29,407 nucleotides of DNA from a virus: positions 1 through 29,407 of the IMG/VR virus record IMGVR_UViG_3300007540_000069; one strand, written 5' to 3'. A program made the position numbers and the translations under genes. This document shows, piece after piece, positions 1-7,929 of this stretch (positions are counted from its first letter, which is position 1; each line of letters starts with the position of its first letter). Below the pieces are notes generated by a model. The model searched no databases. It was not told the DNA's origin and saw nothing but the letters and a program-made list of their open reading frames with translations.

Positions 1-1304
1 AAAAATACGGCGATGATGCTTTTGAAATCAAAGCTCCTAAGGGTAGGATTTTGGGTGGGAGGCAAAATGAATCCTTCAGTATTGCCGAAAGCATCGAATA
101 CACTGACGGTGATCGTAAGCGTATCATGGAAGCACTCAAAGGTTTCTGGGAACAGCTTGAGGATTACATCAAGGACGTTGCACACGTCAACGAAACATAT
201 TCCGAATCCGGAGATGCTCGGGTGTACATTCTTCAGTTCGAAGACTCCGAAGATCGTCTTAAGACCGTCACTAAAATTGACAGTATGGCTAAACAGCTTG
301 ACGATGAACTTGATGATATTTTTGATGAGTTTGGTCGATCTGAATACGATAGTAATTTCTCTTCTTCGGCATCTCAGTTCGAGGGAACTCTAAGAGCTAC
401 TCTAGGCATCCTCGATAAGGATGGCCTATCAGATGCGTATTTCCTGATGAAGTCTATGTCAGCAAGAAAAATTAGACTTGCAATGCTGAAGCAAACCGCT
501 CTTCAAAAACTGGTCAAGCTTCAAACCGCTCCATTCGTGGCACCGACCGATGATGTCGCTGATGCCGAAGATGGTTCTGTTGTCAGTGAACCAATTCCAT
601 CCGATGGAGTTGCGTTGCCTGTTGGTGGAAATCCTCTCGGTAATACTGCGGCTGCATCTATCTCACGTCTCGGAGAATCCAAAAAGGTCAAGGTGAATAA
701 TATTCAGCCTAAGGACAAAGATGGTGACGGTGAGCCAGACGAAGATGAAGCCGAAGATGAAATTGATGAGTCTGTAGGTGGTGTTTCGGTAAGTGGTGGT
801 GGTATCTCACTTCCGACCGATGCCAAGAAACCCGGTTCTGGTAAGAAGCTTCGTCATGGTCGCCGTAAGTTCAAGCTACGAGCTAAATCCAAAATCGCCA
901 AGAAGACTGCCCCTAAAAAGGTTGTCTATCGCCACGCCGAGGACACAGTAAAGTCTGGCAACGCTATCGAGGAAGTCAAAGCTCCGAAGGTTCCTAAAAA
1001 AGATCAGCATATCAAAGATGCTGATGATGTTGTGAACACTGGCCTACGTGGTGCAAATGCCAAGTTCCCTCACATTCCAAAGAACCCTATGAAGGTTGAA
1101 GGAAACATCTGGCAGGGCGATATCGAAGACAGTGTTATCGATGCGATTCGTCTAATGCAGAACGAAGCAGTTCAAAGATGGATTGTTCAATATCCTGATG
1201 AGCAAACAGGCAACACCAAACGCAAAGTATTCACCAACAAGGGACTATTCATGAACTTTATGGACAAAACCGATGGTGCTGTTGAGATGGATCAGGAAGA
1301 TTAA
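1..1304 (+). CDS. Unidentified protein, possibly virion-associated (5' end outside window)
   Basis: The frame is open from base 3, so the true start lies upstream; an in-frame TTG at 51 has no special support. About 433 residues are visible. The N-terminal half is helical and acidic. A low-complexity linker follows, with a DxDGDGxPD calcium-loop-like stretch (714-743) inside a run of Asp/Glu, and then a strongly basic Lys/Arg-rich segment (about 830-940). The C-terminal part looks globular and contains KFPHIPK (1063-1083), whose codons are identical to a stretch of the gp32 gene. I do not recognise the family. Charge-segregated proteins of this kind occur among phage scaffold or core proteins, but that is only a guess. 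Confidence 0.75.
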   Translation, partial: KYGDDAFEIKAPKGRILGGRQNESFSIAESIEYTDGDRKRIMEALKGFWEQLEDYIKDVAHVNETYSESGDARVYILQFEDSEDRLKTVTKIDSMAKQLDDELDDIFDEFGRSEYDSNFSSSASQFEGTLRATLGILDKDGLSDAYFLMKSMSARKIRLAMLKQTALQKLVKLQTAPFVAPTDDVADAEDGSVVSEPIPSDGVALPVGGNPLGNTAAASISRLGESKKVKVNNIQPKDKDGDGEPDEDEAEDEIDESVGGVSVSGGGISLPTDAKKPGSGKKLRHGRRKFKLRAKSKIAKKTAPKKVVYRHAEDTVKSGNAIEEVKAPKVPKKDQHIKDADDVVNTGLRGANAKFPHIPKNPMKVEGNIWQGDIEDSVIDAIRLMQNEAVQRWIVQYPDEQTGNTKRKVFTNKGLFMNFMDKTDGAVEMDQED

Positions 1305-1305
1305 T

Positions 1306-1719
1306 ATGGTTGATGTAACAAACGAAGCTAGTCTTCTAGGTAAGGTTAGGAATTTCTTCAAGCCCGGTGTAGTGAAGAAGGTTAATGCAATCGTCGATAA
1401 GACAATCACCAAGCTTGGTGGTAAAATCCTAATGTCCCCTCAATCGGTTGGCAGTCCTGACGGTGAGATGTGGACAGATGGCGAGTATCAAGTCAAAGTC
1501 CCGGTTGGTCGTGATCCTTATGCATTTCAACTAAGAGGCCTTAGAGCGCTGAAGCGTGCCCTTCGCGGTGGAGACATCATTAAGAACCCACATCGGTTTG
1601 CTGCTAACTTTGGTTCGACTCAGGTCAATGTTGACGCTGCTACTGGTTCTGACGAGGGTACTGTCCATTTTGGTGTTGCAATCTCGTCCAAGAACCCTGA
1701 AGATGATGAGCAATACTAA
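1306..1719 (+). CDS. Hypothetical protein, 137 aa
   Basis: The ATG at 1306 lies one base after the preceding stop (TAATATG), which suggests translational coupling; an upstream in-frame ATG at 1273 would overlap the previous gene and is less likely. The protein is basic at its N-terminus (VRNFFKPGVVKKVNAIVDK) and rich in Gly/Asp at its C-terminus, with no membrane segment or recognised motif. It sits between the unidentified gene at the window edge and the spanin pair. Confidence 0.75.
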   Translation: MVDVTNEASLLGKVRNFFKPGVVKKVNAIVDKTITKLGGKILMSPQSVGSPDGEMWTDGEYQVKVPVGRDPYAFQLRGLRALKRALRGGDIIKNPHRFAANFGSTQVNVDAATGSDEGTVHFGVAISSKNPEDDEQY

Positions 1720-1725
1720 TACGTC

Positions 1726-2133
1726 ATGGTGGTTCTAGGCGCGATTATTGGTTGGGTATTAAAAAACTGGCAAATCACTCTCGGGGTGATGGCAGTGGGA
1801 CTGATTATACTCTTGACAAATCAGTTCGGAGATGCTATAAGGGACAGTGTTGTTAACGAATGTAATGCAACACAACTCCAAACTGAATTGGACGCTGCCA
1901 ATGCGTCGTTGATTGTTGAACGAAACCTTAATGGTGAAATTCAAAAGGAACTTGCATTGGCCCAATCAGAAGCTATTGAGCAAGCAACGTTCATAACAGC
2001 TCTCCAAGACACGGTTAGAACCGGACAAGTCCCAGAGGCTGATGGTTCCCTATCCAATAGGACCAGAGTGTTTATGACATTGCTCAACCAGCGAGCCGCT
2101 ACCCTACAAGAAGAGTTATCTGACAATGAATAA
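1726..2133 (+). CDS. Probable i-spanin (Rz-like)
   Basis: The 135-residue protein begins with one membrane segment (about residues 4-31), followed by an Ala/Gln/Glu-rich stretch with coiled-coil character (about 45-90) and a polar C-terminus. This is the architecture of an inner-membrane spanin, which joins the outer-membrane lipoprotein partner to fuse the two membranes at the last step of lysis of Gram-negative hosts. The next gene overlaps its 3' end by 8 bases and encodes a lipoprotein, the usual Rz/Rz1 arrangement. The call rests on topology and neighbourhood, since spanins diverge fast. Confidence 0.65.
   Translation: MVVLGAIIGWVLKNWQITLGVMAVGLIILLTNQFGDAIRDSVVNECNATQLQTELDAANASLIVERNLNGEIQKELALAQSEAIEQATFITALQDTVRTGQVPEADGSLSNRTRVFMTLLNQRAATLQEELSDNE
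1813..1841 (+). promoter_or_regulatory. Intragenic sigma70-like promoter candidate
   Basis: TTGACA (1813-1818), 17-base spacer, TATAAG (1836-1841), inside the i-spanin gene. The match is 11 of 12 to the bacterial consensus at ideal spacing. It could give extra transcript for the o-spanin and the two genes after it, or be chance within coding sequence. Confidence 0.4.
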
Positions 2134-2464
2134 AGTGCTACTAGTATGCATCGCCTCGATTTTTATCACAGGGTGTGCATCATTATTCAATCGTGGACCT
2201 GACATTGATCGTGTGAAGATTGAAACGGTATTCTCTACCATCCCTGATGACTATATGACATGTCCATTACCGCCAGTTGTTCCTGCTGAGATTCTATCGA
2301 TGATTCTTCAGTCAGAGACGGGCGAGGATGATTATAATCGAATAATGGTTACAGAATATTTCAATAATAATGAGACGTGTGCCCGTAACATGGCACGCAT
2401 TCGAAGACTAAATCAGAGATGGCAAGATCATAATGATCTATTGTCGTCCGAGGGAGATAATTAA
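2126..2464 (+). CDS. Probable o-spanin lipoprotein (Rz1-like)
   Basis: The 112-residue protein starts with a short signal peptide ending in a lipobox (FITGC, Cys16), which predicts lipidation and outer-membrane anchoring. A proline-rich patch (TCPLPPVVPAE) follows, as in many Rz1-type proteins, then an acidic helical tail with an NETCARNMARIRRLNQRW segment. The gene overlaps the i-spanin gene by 8 bases in another frame. Together the two genes would form the two-component spanin complex. An unrelated phage lipoprotein is the main alternative. Confidence 0.65.
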   Translation: MNKVLLVCIASIFITGCASLFNRGPDIDRVKIETVFSTIPDDYMTCPLPPVVPAEILSMILQSETGEDDYNRIMVTEYFNNNETCARNMARIRRLNQRWQDHNDLLSSEGDN

Positions 2465-2949
2465 TGAAAGACGTAATGGACGCATATACCAAGATGGGCA
2501 CCTGCCCATTCATTCGAGACGAGGATGATCCTACCAAGACAATGCCCGTCCGAAATCCAAATAACAATTTCCATAAGGCCGCTTCTGGGCAACTCCGGGA
2601 AGCTGGTCAAGGTACGGCAGTATATGATAAGACCGGAACCCCTATTGCAAGCGATCCCCATGAGGTGGAGGAATCTAGCCTTGATGCTCTTGAGTTCGAC
2701 ACATTCAGCCTACCATCAGTGACATTTATGTTGGAACTAGCACCTGCCCATCACGGTAAGACACTGGCCGCACAAAACCATTTTGCATCTATCGCAGAAA
2801 GCTCTTATAGCCTAAGTATTACTAGTAAAGCTACCGACAAAGCTAAAAAGGTTCGGCTGGTTGTCGAGGGAGACGAGGCAGACCTTGCTCGTTTCGGTCG
2901 TGATCTAAAGAATCTGAAGTCTCTCACAAGTGTAAGGATAACGAAATAA
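2464..2949 (+). CDS. Hypothetical protein, 161 aa
   Basis: The ATG at 2464 overlaps the o-spanin stop (TAATG). The protein is soluble. Its N-terminus carries a TCPFIRDEDDPTKTMP segment, the middle is acidic, and the C-terminus (SLSITSKATDKAKKVRLVVEGDEADLA and beyond) looks like a compact alpha/beta unit. I recognise no family. It is co-transcribed with the spanins and with the acidic protein that follows. Confidence 0.7.
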   Translation: MKDVMDAYTKMGTCPFIRDEDDPTKTMPVRNPNNNFHKAASGQLREAGQGTAVYDKTGTPIASDPHEVEESSLDALEFDTFSLPSVTFMLELAPAHHGKTLAAQNHFASIAESSYSLSITSKATDKAKKVRLVVEGDEADLARFGRDLKNLKSLTSVRITK

Positions 2950-3257
2950 TGTCAGACCTAAATGCTGTAGAGGCATACAGAGAAATGATTGAAAGTTCAA
3001 TTGCCGAAGATCATGCTATCATCGATTCTTTCAATGAAGATTGTGGATGTGATGATCCCGATAAGATGCTCGATGAGGAAGAAGAAGAAGGCGATGAAGA
3101 CAGTCCACTATGGCGGGCAATGCTGGTCAGAAAACTAGCTCAAACTTCAAAGCTCGTTGACTCCAATCAAGCTCCTTCTCCTGAGATGGTTCAAGACTTG
3201 ATTCGTGAATTGGGTCGCTGGTCACAAATGTCAGCGCCGTCAGTTCCGACTGCCTAA
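2949..3257 (+). CDS. Hypothetical acidic protein, 102 aa
   Basis: It starts at an ATG whose first base is the last base of the previous stop (TAATG). The middle (about residues 30-53) is very acidic (DEEEEEGDED) and includes a CGC pair; the rest is helical and Gln/Ser-rich. No motif is recognised. It ends this operon; the next gene follows after a 63-base gap. Confidence 0.7.
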   Translation: MSDLNAVEAYREMIESSIAEDHAIIDSFNEDCGCDDPDKMLDEEEEEGDEDSPLWRAMLVRKLAQTSKLVDSNQAPSPEMVQDLIRELGRWSQMSAPSVPTA

Positions 3258-3287
3258 CTAAAATTCATTAACAATTAACATAATACT

Positions 3288-3307
3288 CTGAATGTCTCAA
3301 CATTCGG
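3288..3307 (+). promoter_or_regulatory. Stem-loop just upstream of the nrdB ribosome-binding site
   Basis: CTGAATGT and ACATTCGG form an 8-bp stem with one G-U pair around the loop CTCA. It is directly followed by the ribosome-binding site ACAGGAG (about 3308-3314) of the gene at 3321. The upstream gap (3258-3287) is A/T-rich, but I see no -35/-10 pair with good spacing. The hairpin may set mRNA 5' stability or translation of the reductase genes. Confidence 0.35.
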
Positions 3308-3320
3308 ACAGGAGTTCTGT

Positions 3321-4550
3321 ATGCGAATTATCAATATGTACACTAAGGATGGTTGCCCATTCTGCGTGAAGGCCAAGAGGTTTCTGGCTGATCGCGACAT
3401 TCGATTTACAACCCATGACCTTAGTGATGATGAACTTCGCAAGGACTTCTATCGCGATACGGGAACTTCAAGTGTTCCCCAGATTTATGCAACATGTGAT
3501 GGTGAGGAAGTTCATATTGGAGGCTATGATAATTTGATCGAGTCTCCGATTATTCTCGGACCTCAGATGTACATACCCAAAGAGGCGTATGTGTTCGACT
3601 ATAAGGCCCCGGTCGAAATGGCCAAGTCTCAGAATGATGTGTTCTGGACCTCAGATGAAATTGAAGTCGAAAAAGATGTTCAGGACATCATGGTCAACTT
3701 TACCGATTCTGAGCGCCATGGGGTGATTACGGTCCTCAAGCTATTCACCCTATATGAGCTAGTTGCCGGTAATGAATATTGGGGCGGTCGAGTCAAGAAC
3801 TCCTTCCCCAGACCAGACATCCAGAAAATGGCCAATTCTTTCTCATATTTTGAGATCAATGTCCATGCACCATTCTACAACAAAATCAACGAAGCCCTAC
3901 ACCTCAACAACGAAGAATTCTACACAGATTATGTGAACGATCCTGACCTCAAGGCTAGGATGGAATTTGTTGATGAATATGTCAACAATGAGGATGATGA
4001 TCTATTGTCTTTGGCAGTTTTCTCTATGGTTGAGGGAGCTGTCCTATATTCCTCGTTCGCATTCCTGAAGCACTTCCAATCCAAGGGTAAGAACAAGCTC
4101 CTCAATGTCGTACGAGGAATTAATTTCAGCGTACGGGATGAGAACCTACACTGTCTGGGTGGAGCATGGCTTTACAAGCAACTGAAGGCCGAACTAGAGG
4201 CTTCCAGAGCATTGGGTGACCACGAGGCCCGAGAACAGAAAATCATTGATGCTGCCATGCAGGTTCGCGACCACGAGTTTAGAGTCGTTGACATGATTTT
4301 CGAGAAAGGTGATATCGAAGGCATCACTAAGCGTCAAATGCAGCACTTTATCGAATCTCGGATCGACGAATGCCTTAAACAGCTCGACATGAAATCAATA
4401 TTCAAAGTCACATACAATCCAATTGCCGAATGGTTCTATGATGGGATCAATGGATATCAGATGAATGATTTTTTCACTGGGATTGGAAATCAATACAATA
4501 GAAACTGGAACGAAGACAACTTTACATGGGAACCCGAAGATGGTGAATGA
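3321..4550 (+). CDS. nrdB: Glutaredoxin-ribonucleotide reductase small subunit fusion (class I NrdB)
   Basis: A 409-residue fusion. Residues 1-80 are a glutaredoxin: active site CPFC (12-15), the cis-Pro loop TSSVP (49-53) and GGYD (67-70). From about 100 on is the radical-generating beta subunit of class I ribonucleotide reductase. Metal ligands can be placed at E146, E178, H182, E238, E274 and H277 (RDENLH), with Y186 in HAPFY at the radical-tyrosine position. E178 and H182 are four residues apart, whereas the usual motif is ExxH. The fused domain presumably re-reduces the C-terminal cysteines of NrdA. It overlaps nrdA by 11 bases. Grx fusions to RNR subunits are known but uncommon. Confidence 0.95.
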   Translation: MRIINMYTKDGCPFCVKAKRFLADRDIRFTTHDLSDDELRKDFYRDTGTSSVPQIYATCDGEEVHIGGYDNLIESPIILGPQMYIPKEAYVFDYKAPVEMAKSQNDVFWTSDEIEVEKDVQDIMVNFTDSERHGVITVLKLFTLYELVAGNEYWGGRVKNSFPRPDIQKMANSFSYFEINVHAPFYNKINEALHLNNEEFYTDYVNDPDLKARMEFVDEYVNNEDDDLLSLAVFSMVEGAVLYSSFAFLKHFQSKGKNKLLNVVRGINFSVRDENLHCLGGAWLYKQLKAELEASRALGDHEAREQKIIDAAMQVRDHEFRVVDMIFEKGDIEGITKRQMQHFIESRIDECLKQLDMKSIFKVTYNPIAEWFYDGINGYQMNDFFTGIGNQYNRNWNEDNFTWEPEDGE

Positions 4551-6249
4551 CTCAGACCTGACAATTATCGACAAACTCAGGGAGGAGCGTAAACTAGCAG
4601 TAGAAGCCGGAACGGCCCCCGATTGGTTGACTACTAATGGCTATCAATTATTTCAAAGCAAATATGTGCTGCCGGGCGAAACCGTAAAGTCCACGTTCGA
4701 GAGAATTGCCAAGGCCGCAGCTAAACACCTACCGGAAGACATCCAAGGACAGGCAGAATCAAAGTTCTTCCAGATGCTATGGAATGGCTGGCTGGCTCTG
4801 GCAACACCAGTACTCGCCAATATGGGAACAGCCAGAGGATGTCCTGTGTCCTGTTCCGGTGGATATGTCGAAGATTCGATCTATGGCTTCTACGATGCTC
4901 AATTAGAAACAGCGATCCTGACCAAAAATGGTTTCGGGACGTCTTCGTATCTGGGGAACATTAGACCGAGAGGCGCACCTATCGCTTCTGGTGGCCATGC
5001 GTCAGGCACATTGACAGTCTTGAAGGATTTCGTACAGTTATCTCGTGACGTCTCCCAAGGAAATACTCGTAGGGGCGCTTGGGCTGGATATATCGAGATC
5101 GATCACCCAGACTTCTTTGAAATTGTGGAACACATGTATTCAAATCCTGACGATTTAAATATCGGATGGATTGTATCCAAGGCTTTCATTGCCCGGCTAG
5201 AGGCTAATGATCCAGATGCAATTCGTCGATGGAAACGTGCGATGAAAACAAAATGCGTGACCGGTAAGGGATATCTATTCAAGGTCGATCATGTCAACGA
5301 TCAAAACCCTCCAATGTATGCCGCCCATGACCTATCAGTCAAGGCATCAAATCTCTGCACAGAGATCACTCTTCATTCAGATGCTGATCACACATTCACA
5401 TGTGTCCTATCGTCAATGAATGCATCCAAGTATGATGAATGGAAGAATACCGATTCCGTTTTCTGGGCAACGATCTTTCTGGATTGTGTTGCCGAAGAAT
5501 TTATCACATTGGGTCGCAACATCAGAGGGCTTGAGCGGGCTGTACGAGCTACCGAAAAGGGTAGGGCACTCGGGCTAGGACTTCTAGGTTATCACACCTA
5601 CATCCAGTCACACATGATCCCCTTCGAACAGTCCGCTGATATCAATATTGAGATATTCAAACACCTTGACGATGAAAGTCTTCGGGCATCGAAATATATG
5701 GCCGAGGTTATGGGAGAACCTGAATGGTGCCGAGGATTTGGAGTTCGCAATACTCATAGACTAGCTGTAGCTCCCAACACATCTTCGGCATTGATTTGTG
5801 GTGGCGTTTCTCAGGGCATCGAACCAGTGGTGGAGAATGTTTACAATCAGGCAACTGCTGCCGGAGAGATGGAACGGGTCAATCCTGCATTCATAGCCTT
5901 TGCAAAAAGTAGAGGAAAGTGGACCAAGGCCCTTGCAAAGAACATCATCGACACCAATGGATCAGTCCAACATGTTGACTGGATGACACCTCACGAGAAG
6001 GATGTTTTTAAAACCGCATTCGAGATCGATCAATACTCAATCTTGAAACTGGCTAGTGCCAGACAAAAATATATCGATCAGGCACAATCAATCAATTTGT
6101 TCTTTGGTGCTGATGCCCACGAGGCACATATTTCCAGAGTCCATAGGTATGGTTTGATGGATGATAATATCAAGAGTCTGTATTACATGAGATCGAAGGC
6201 CGGTATCAGTGCCGCCCGAGAATCTACCTGTGAATCCTGTGAAGGATAA
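4540..6249 (+). CDS. nrdA: Ribonucleotide reductase large subunit (class I NrdA)
   Basis: The ATG at 4540 overlaps nrdB and gives 569 residues; the longer reading from 4465 would run deep into nrdB. The protein reduces ribonucleoside diphosphates. Visible landmarks are the first active-site Cys in GCPVSCSGG (C105 or C101), N271/C273/E275 in NLCTEI, C288 in CVLSSMN, the radical-transfer pair Y548-Y549 and the C-terminal CESC (C564, C567). It is shorter than the roughly 750-residue cellular enzymes and has no room for an N-terminal ATP-cone, so overall allosteric dATP inhibition is probably missing. The C-terminal CxxC is the likely substrate of the glutaredoxin domain fused to NrdB. Confidence 0.95.
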   Translation: MVNDSDLTIIDKLREERKLAVEAGTAPDWLTTNGYQLFQSKYVLPGETVKSTFERIAKAAAKHLPEDIQGQAESKFFQMLWNGWLALATPVLANMGTARGCPVSCSGGYVEDSIYGFYDAQLETAILTKNGFGTSSYLGNIRPRGAPIASGGHASGTLTVLKDFVQLSRDVSQGNTRRGAWAGYIEIDHPDFFEIVEHMYSNPDDLNIGWIVSKAFIARLEANDPDAIRRWKRAMKTKCVTGKGYLFKVDHVNDQNPPMYAAHDLSVKASNLCTEITLHSDADHTFTCVLSSMNASKYDEWKNTDSVFWATIFLDCVAEEFITLGRNIRGLERAVRATEKGRALGLGLLGYHTYIQSHMIPFEQSADINIEIFKHLDDESLRASKYMAEVMGEPEWCRGFGVRNTHRLAVAPNTSSALICGGVSQGIEPVVENVYNQATAAGEMERVNPAFIAFAKSRGKWTKALAKNIIDTNGSVQHVDWMTPHEKDVFKTAFEIDQYSILKLASARQKYIDQAQSINLFFGADAHEAHISRVHRYGLMDDNIKSLYYMRSKAGISAARESTCESCEG

Positions 6250-6252
6250 ATA
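6245..6252 (+). promoter_or_regulatory. Possible T4-type late promoter element
   Basis: GATAAATA matches seven of eight bases of the T4 late element TATAAATA. It lies about 30 bases before the 6283 gene, whose product has a capsid-targeting-like N-terminus and would be expected late, and a gp33-like coactivator is encoded in this window. It overlaps the nrdA stop codon. One short match of this kind can arise by chance. Confidence 0.3.
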
Positions 6253-6282
6253 GTAGTATAACAATCAAAACTGGTACTTTAT

Positions 6283-6810
6283 ATGCTAACATTTACCCAA
6301 TATCTTGCCGAAGCTAATGCCGAAAAATCAGCCCCAGAGAAAATCAGCAGATTTGAAGTTAAGCTTGGCACATCGAGGCTACACTCTCGATTATGGTATC
6401 ATCCAAAAACCGAAAAAGTAATTCTTGTGCCTATTGGTAGTAACCATTCACAGTTGGTTGCCGAGTTCCCGGAAAGCTTTGACTTAACTGACGATGAAAT
6501 TCCATCAGATAGACGAATTCGAGATTATGATGATGAGCTATTACACACTGTAATGGAAAAGGGTTGGGTTCGAGTTATGGTGGACATTCGATTCCCAGAA
6601 GCCAATTCAAATCTAGAAGCAACCAGCCATTTTGGTTTGAGGAAAGCCGCCCAATGGTATTTGGACACATTTCCTAATTTCAGAATGCTTGTTATATCAT
6701 TAAGAACCGGCCATACTGGCGATGTGCCTGATAGGGCTAAATTTAAAACTCTGGATCAGTCTGACATCGAAAGATTTATCAAATCCTCAACATGGACGAC
6801 TAAATCCTAA
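6283..6810 (+). CDS. Unknown protein with capsid-targeting-like N-terminus, 175 aa
   Basis: The first residues MLTFTQYLAEA closely follow the T4 capsid-targeting sequence MKTYQEFIAEA found on internal head proteins and on Alt. LAE matches the (L/I)xE consensus cut by the T4 prohead protease gp21, so cleavage after E10 is predicted. The remainder is a soluble alpha/beta protein with no recognised family (a conserved-looking segment is FGLRKAAQWYLDTFPNFRML). No clear Shine-Dalgarno sequence precedes the ATG. It opens a block of co-oriented, overlapping genes running to 9327. A packaged and injected protein is an inference from the N-terminus only. Confidence 0.75.
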   Translation: MLTFTQYLAEANAEKSAPEKISRFEVKLGTSRLHSRLWYHPKTEKVILVPIGSNHSQLVAEFPESFDLTDDEIPSDRRIRDYDDELLHTVMEKGWVRVMVDIRFPEANSNLEATSHFGLRKAAQWYLDTFPNFRMLVISLRTGHTGDVPDRAKFKTLDQSDIERFIKSSTWTTKS

Positions 6811-7229
6811 TGAGTTGGACATATGATGGTGTCGAGTTCACTGAAGCAAACGAGGACCATATCGGTTTCGTATACTGTATCACCGAACTCTCGACCGGAA
6901 AGAAATATATCGGCAAGAAGCTGCTGTGGAAAACAGTTAGACTTAAACCTCTCAAGGGAACTAAGCGAATCAGAAAGGTCAAGCGATCTTCTGACTGGCA
7001 GAAATACTATGGATCAAGTAAGGCACTAGAAGAAGCTATTGCCAAAAATGGTCATGAAAATTATCACCGAGAGATCATTAGGTTTTGTACCACCAAGGGC
7101 GAATTGTCGTATTATGAATTGAAGGAGCAGATTGACCGAAAGGTGCTGTTCCGGGAAGACTACTATAACGAATTCATTGGGGTTAAAATCCACTCCAAGC
7201 ATTTAGGAGCTTGTGATGAAACGATTTAA
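6810..7229 (+). CDS. SegE-like GIY-YIG endonuclease domain protein
   Basis: The 139-residue protein carries a GIY-YIG core: GFVYCIT (19-25) and KKYIGKK (31-37), then DWQKYYGSSK, an Arg-containing helix and YYELKEQ (101-107) with the probable metal-binding Glu103, and a late Asn120 (YYNEF). This matches the free-standing Seg-type endonuclease domains of T4-like phages. No intron or DNA-binding tail is visible, so it may be a solo homing endonuclease or a domesticated nuclease. The start ATG overlaps the stop of the 6283 gene (TAATG), and the 3' end overlaps the next gene by 14 bases. Confidence 0.85.
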   Translation: MSWTYDGVEFTEANEDHIGFVYCITELSTGKKYIGKKLLWKTVRLKPLKGTKRIRKVKRSSDWQKYYGSSKALEEAIAKNGHENYHREIIRFCTTKGELSYYELKEQIDRKVLFREDYYNEFIGVKIHSKHLGACDETI

Positions 7230-7929
7230 AAATATGATAGAAATGTCATCTGGTCCTGTTGGGTCTGGCTTTCCAAATAGAATGGATCGCTTTGACGAAG
7301 ACATGGAACGCATCCTAACCAAGATCGATGCATCTAATGTGCAGTTCAAGGACTTGGGTGTGAATGATCACATGCGGGTTATTGTCGGCGTATATAAGCA
7401 GGAGCCTAGAATTGTTCTTGGGATCGACCCTAGCTTAGATTTCAAGCGACCAGACTTCAGCTTTGTTGATGAGATCGGTACTGATATCGAAACCACCAAA
7501 TTATATTTCTACTCATCTGTGAAGAAGGATGATCATAATTTCGCCGGAGATTTGGTCAAGCTATCTGGGCAGGACGTTGCGTACGAGATGGACTTCCCTA
7601 AGGTCCATCCTAAAAAGGCAAGACTTGGACTGGCCACGTTCGCATATTCAGCTATGGCCAAGAGATATTACATTATGGCCGACCATGTGCAATCTACCGG
7701 AAGTCAACACGTATGGGCCAAGGTCATTGGAAATCGATTGGCACCGTATGCATATTCGGTTCTTATCAATGGATATCTCGGGAAGATAGAATTTCTTAAA
7801 ATGATCAATGGCAGTGCCAAAGATTATCAACAACATGCTACTAATTACGATACCGGTCACCTTGAACCGGAACAGCGACACGATTTTATTATCGGCCCCA
7901 AGAAGATTAAGCCCCGGAGAATGGGATGA
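7216..7929 (+). CDS. Unknown protein, 237 aa
   Basis: The ATG at 7216 is preceded by TAGGAG (7204-7209); a GTG at 7213 in the same frame is less likely. The first residues (MKRFKNMIEMSSG) only loosely resemble the capsid-targeting-like start of the neighbouring 6283 and 8584 products: Phe4 and Ile8 are shared, but there is no clean (L/I)xE. The rest is mixed alpha/beta, with GIDPSLDFKRPDFSFVDEIG and a basic C-terminus (KKIKPRRMG). No family is recognised. It overlaps its neighbours on both sides, so it belongs to the 6283-9327 operon. Confidence 0.75.
   Translation: MKRFKNMIEMSSGPVGSGFPNRMDRFDEDMERILTKIDASNVQFKDLGVNDHMRVIVGVYKQEPRIVLGIDPSLDFKRPDFSFVDEIGTDIETTKLYFYSSVKKDDHNFAGDLVKLSGQDVAYEMDFPKVHPKKARLGLATFAYSAMAKRYYIMADHVQSTGSQHVWAKVIGNRLAPYAYSVLINGYLGKIEFLKMINGSAKDYQQHATNYDTGHLEPEQRHDFIIGPKKIKPRRMG

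Noticed and set aside
5016-5050. TTGACA inside nrdA, and similar hexamers near 278, 15293, 15698 and 26638
   Set aside because: No acceptable -10 hexamer at 16-18 bases.
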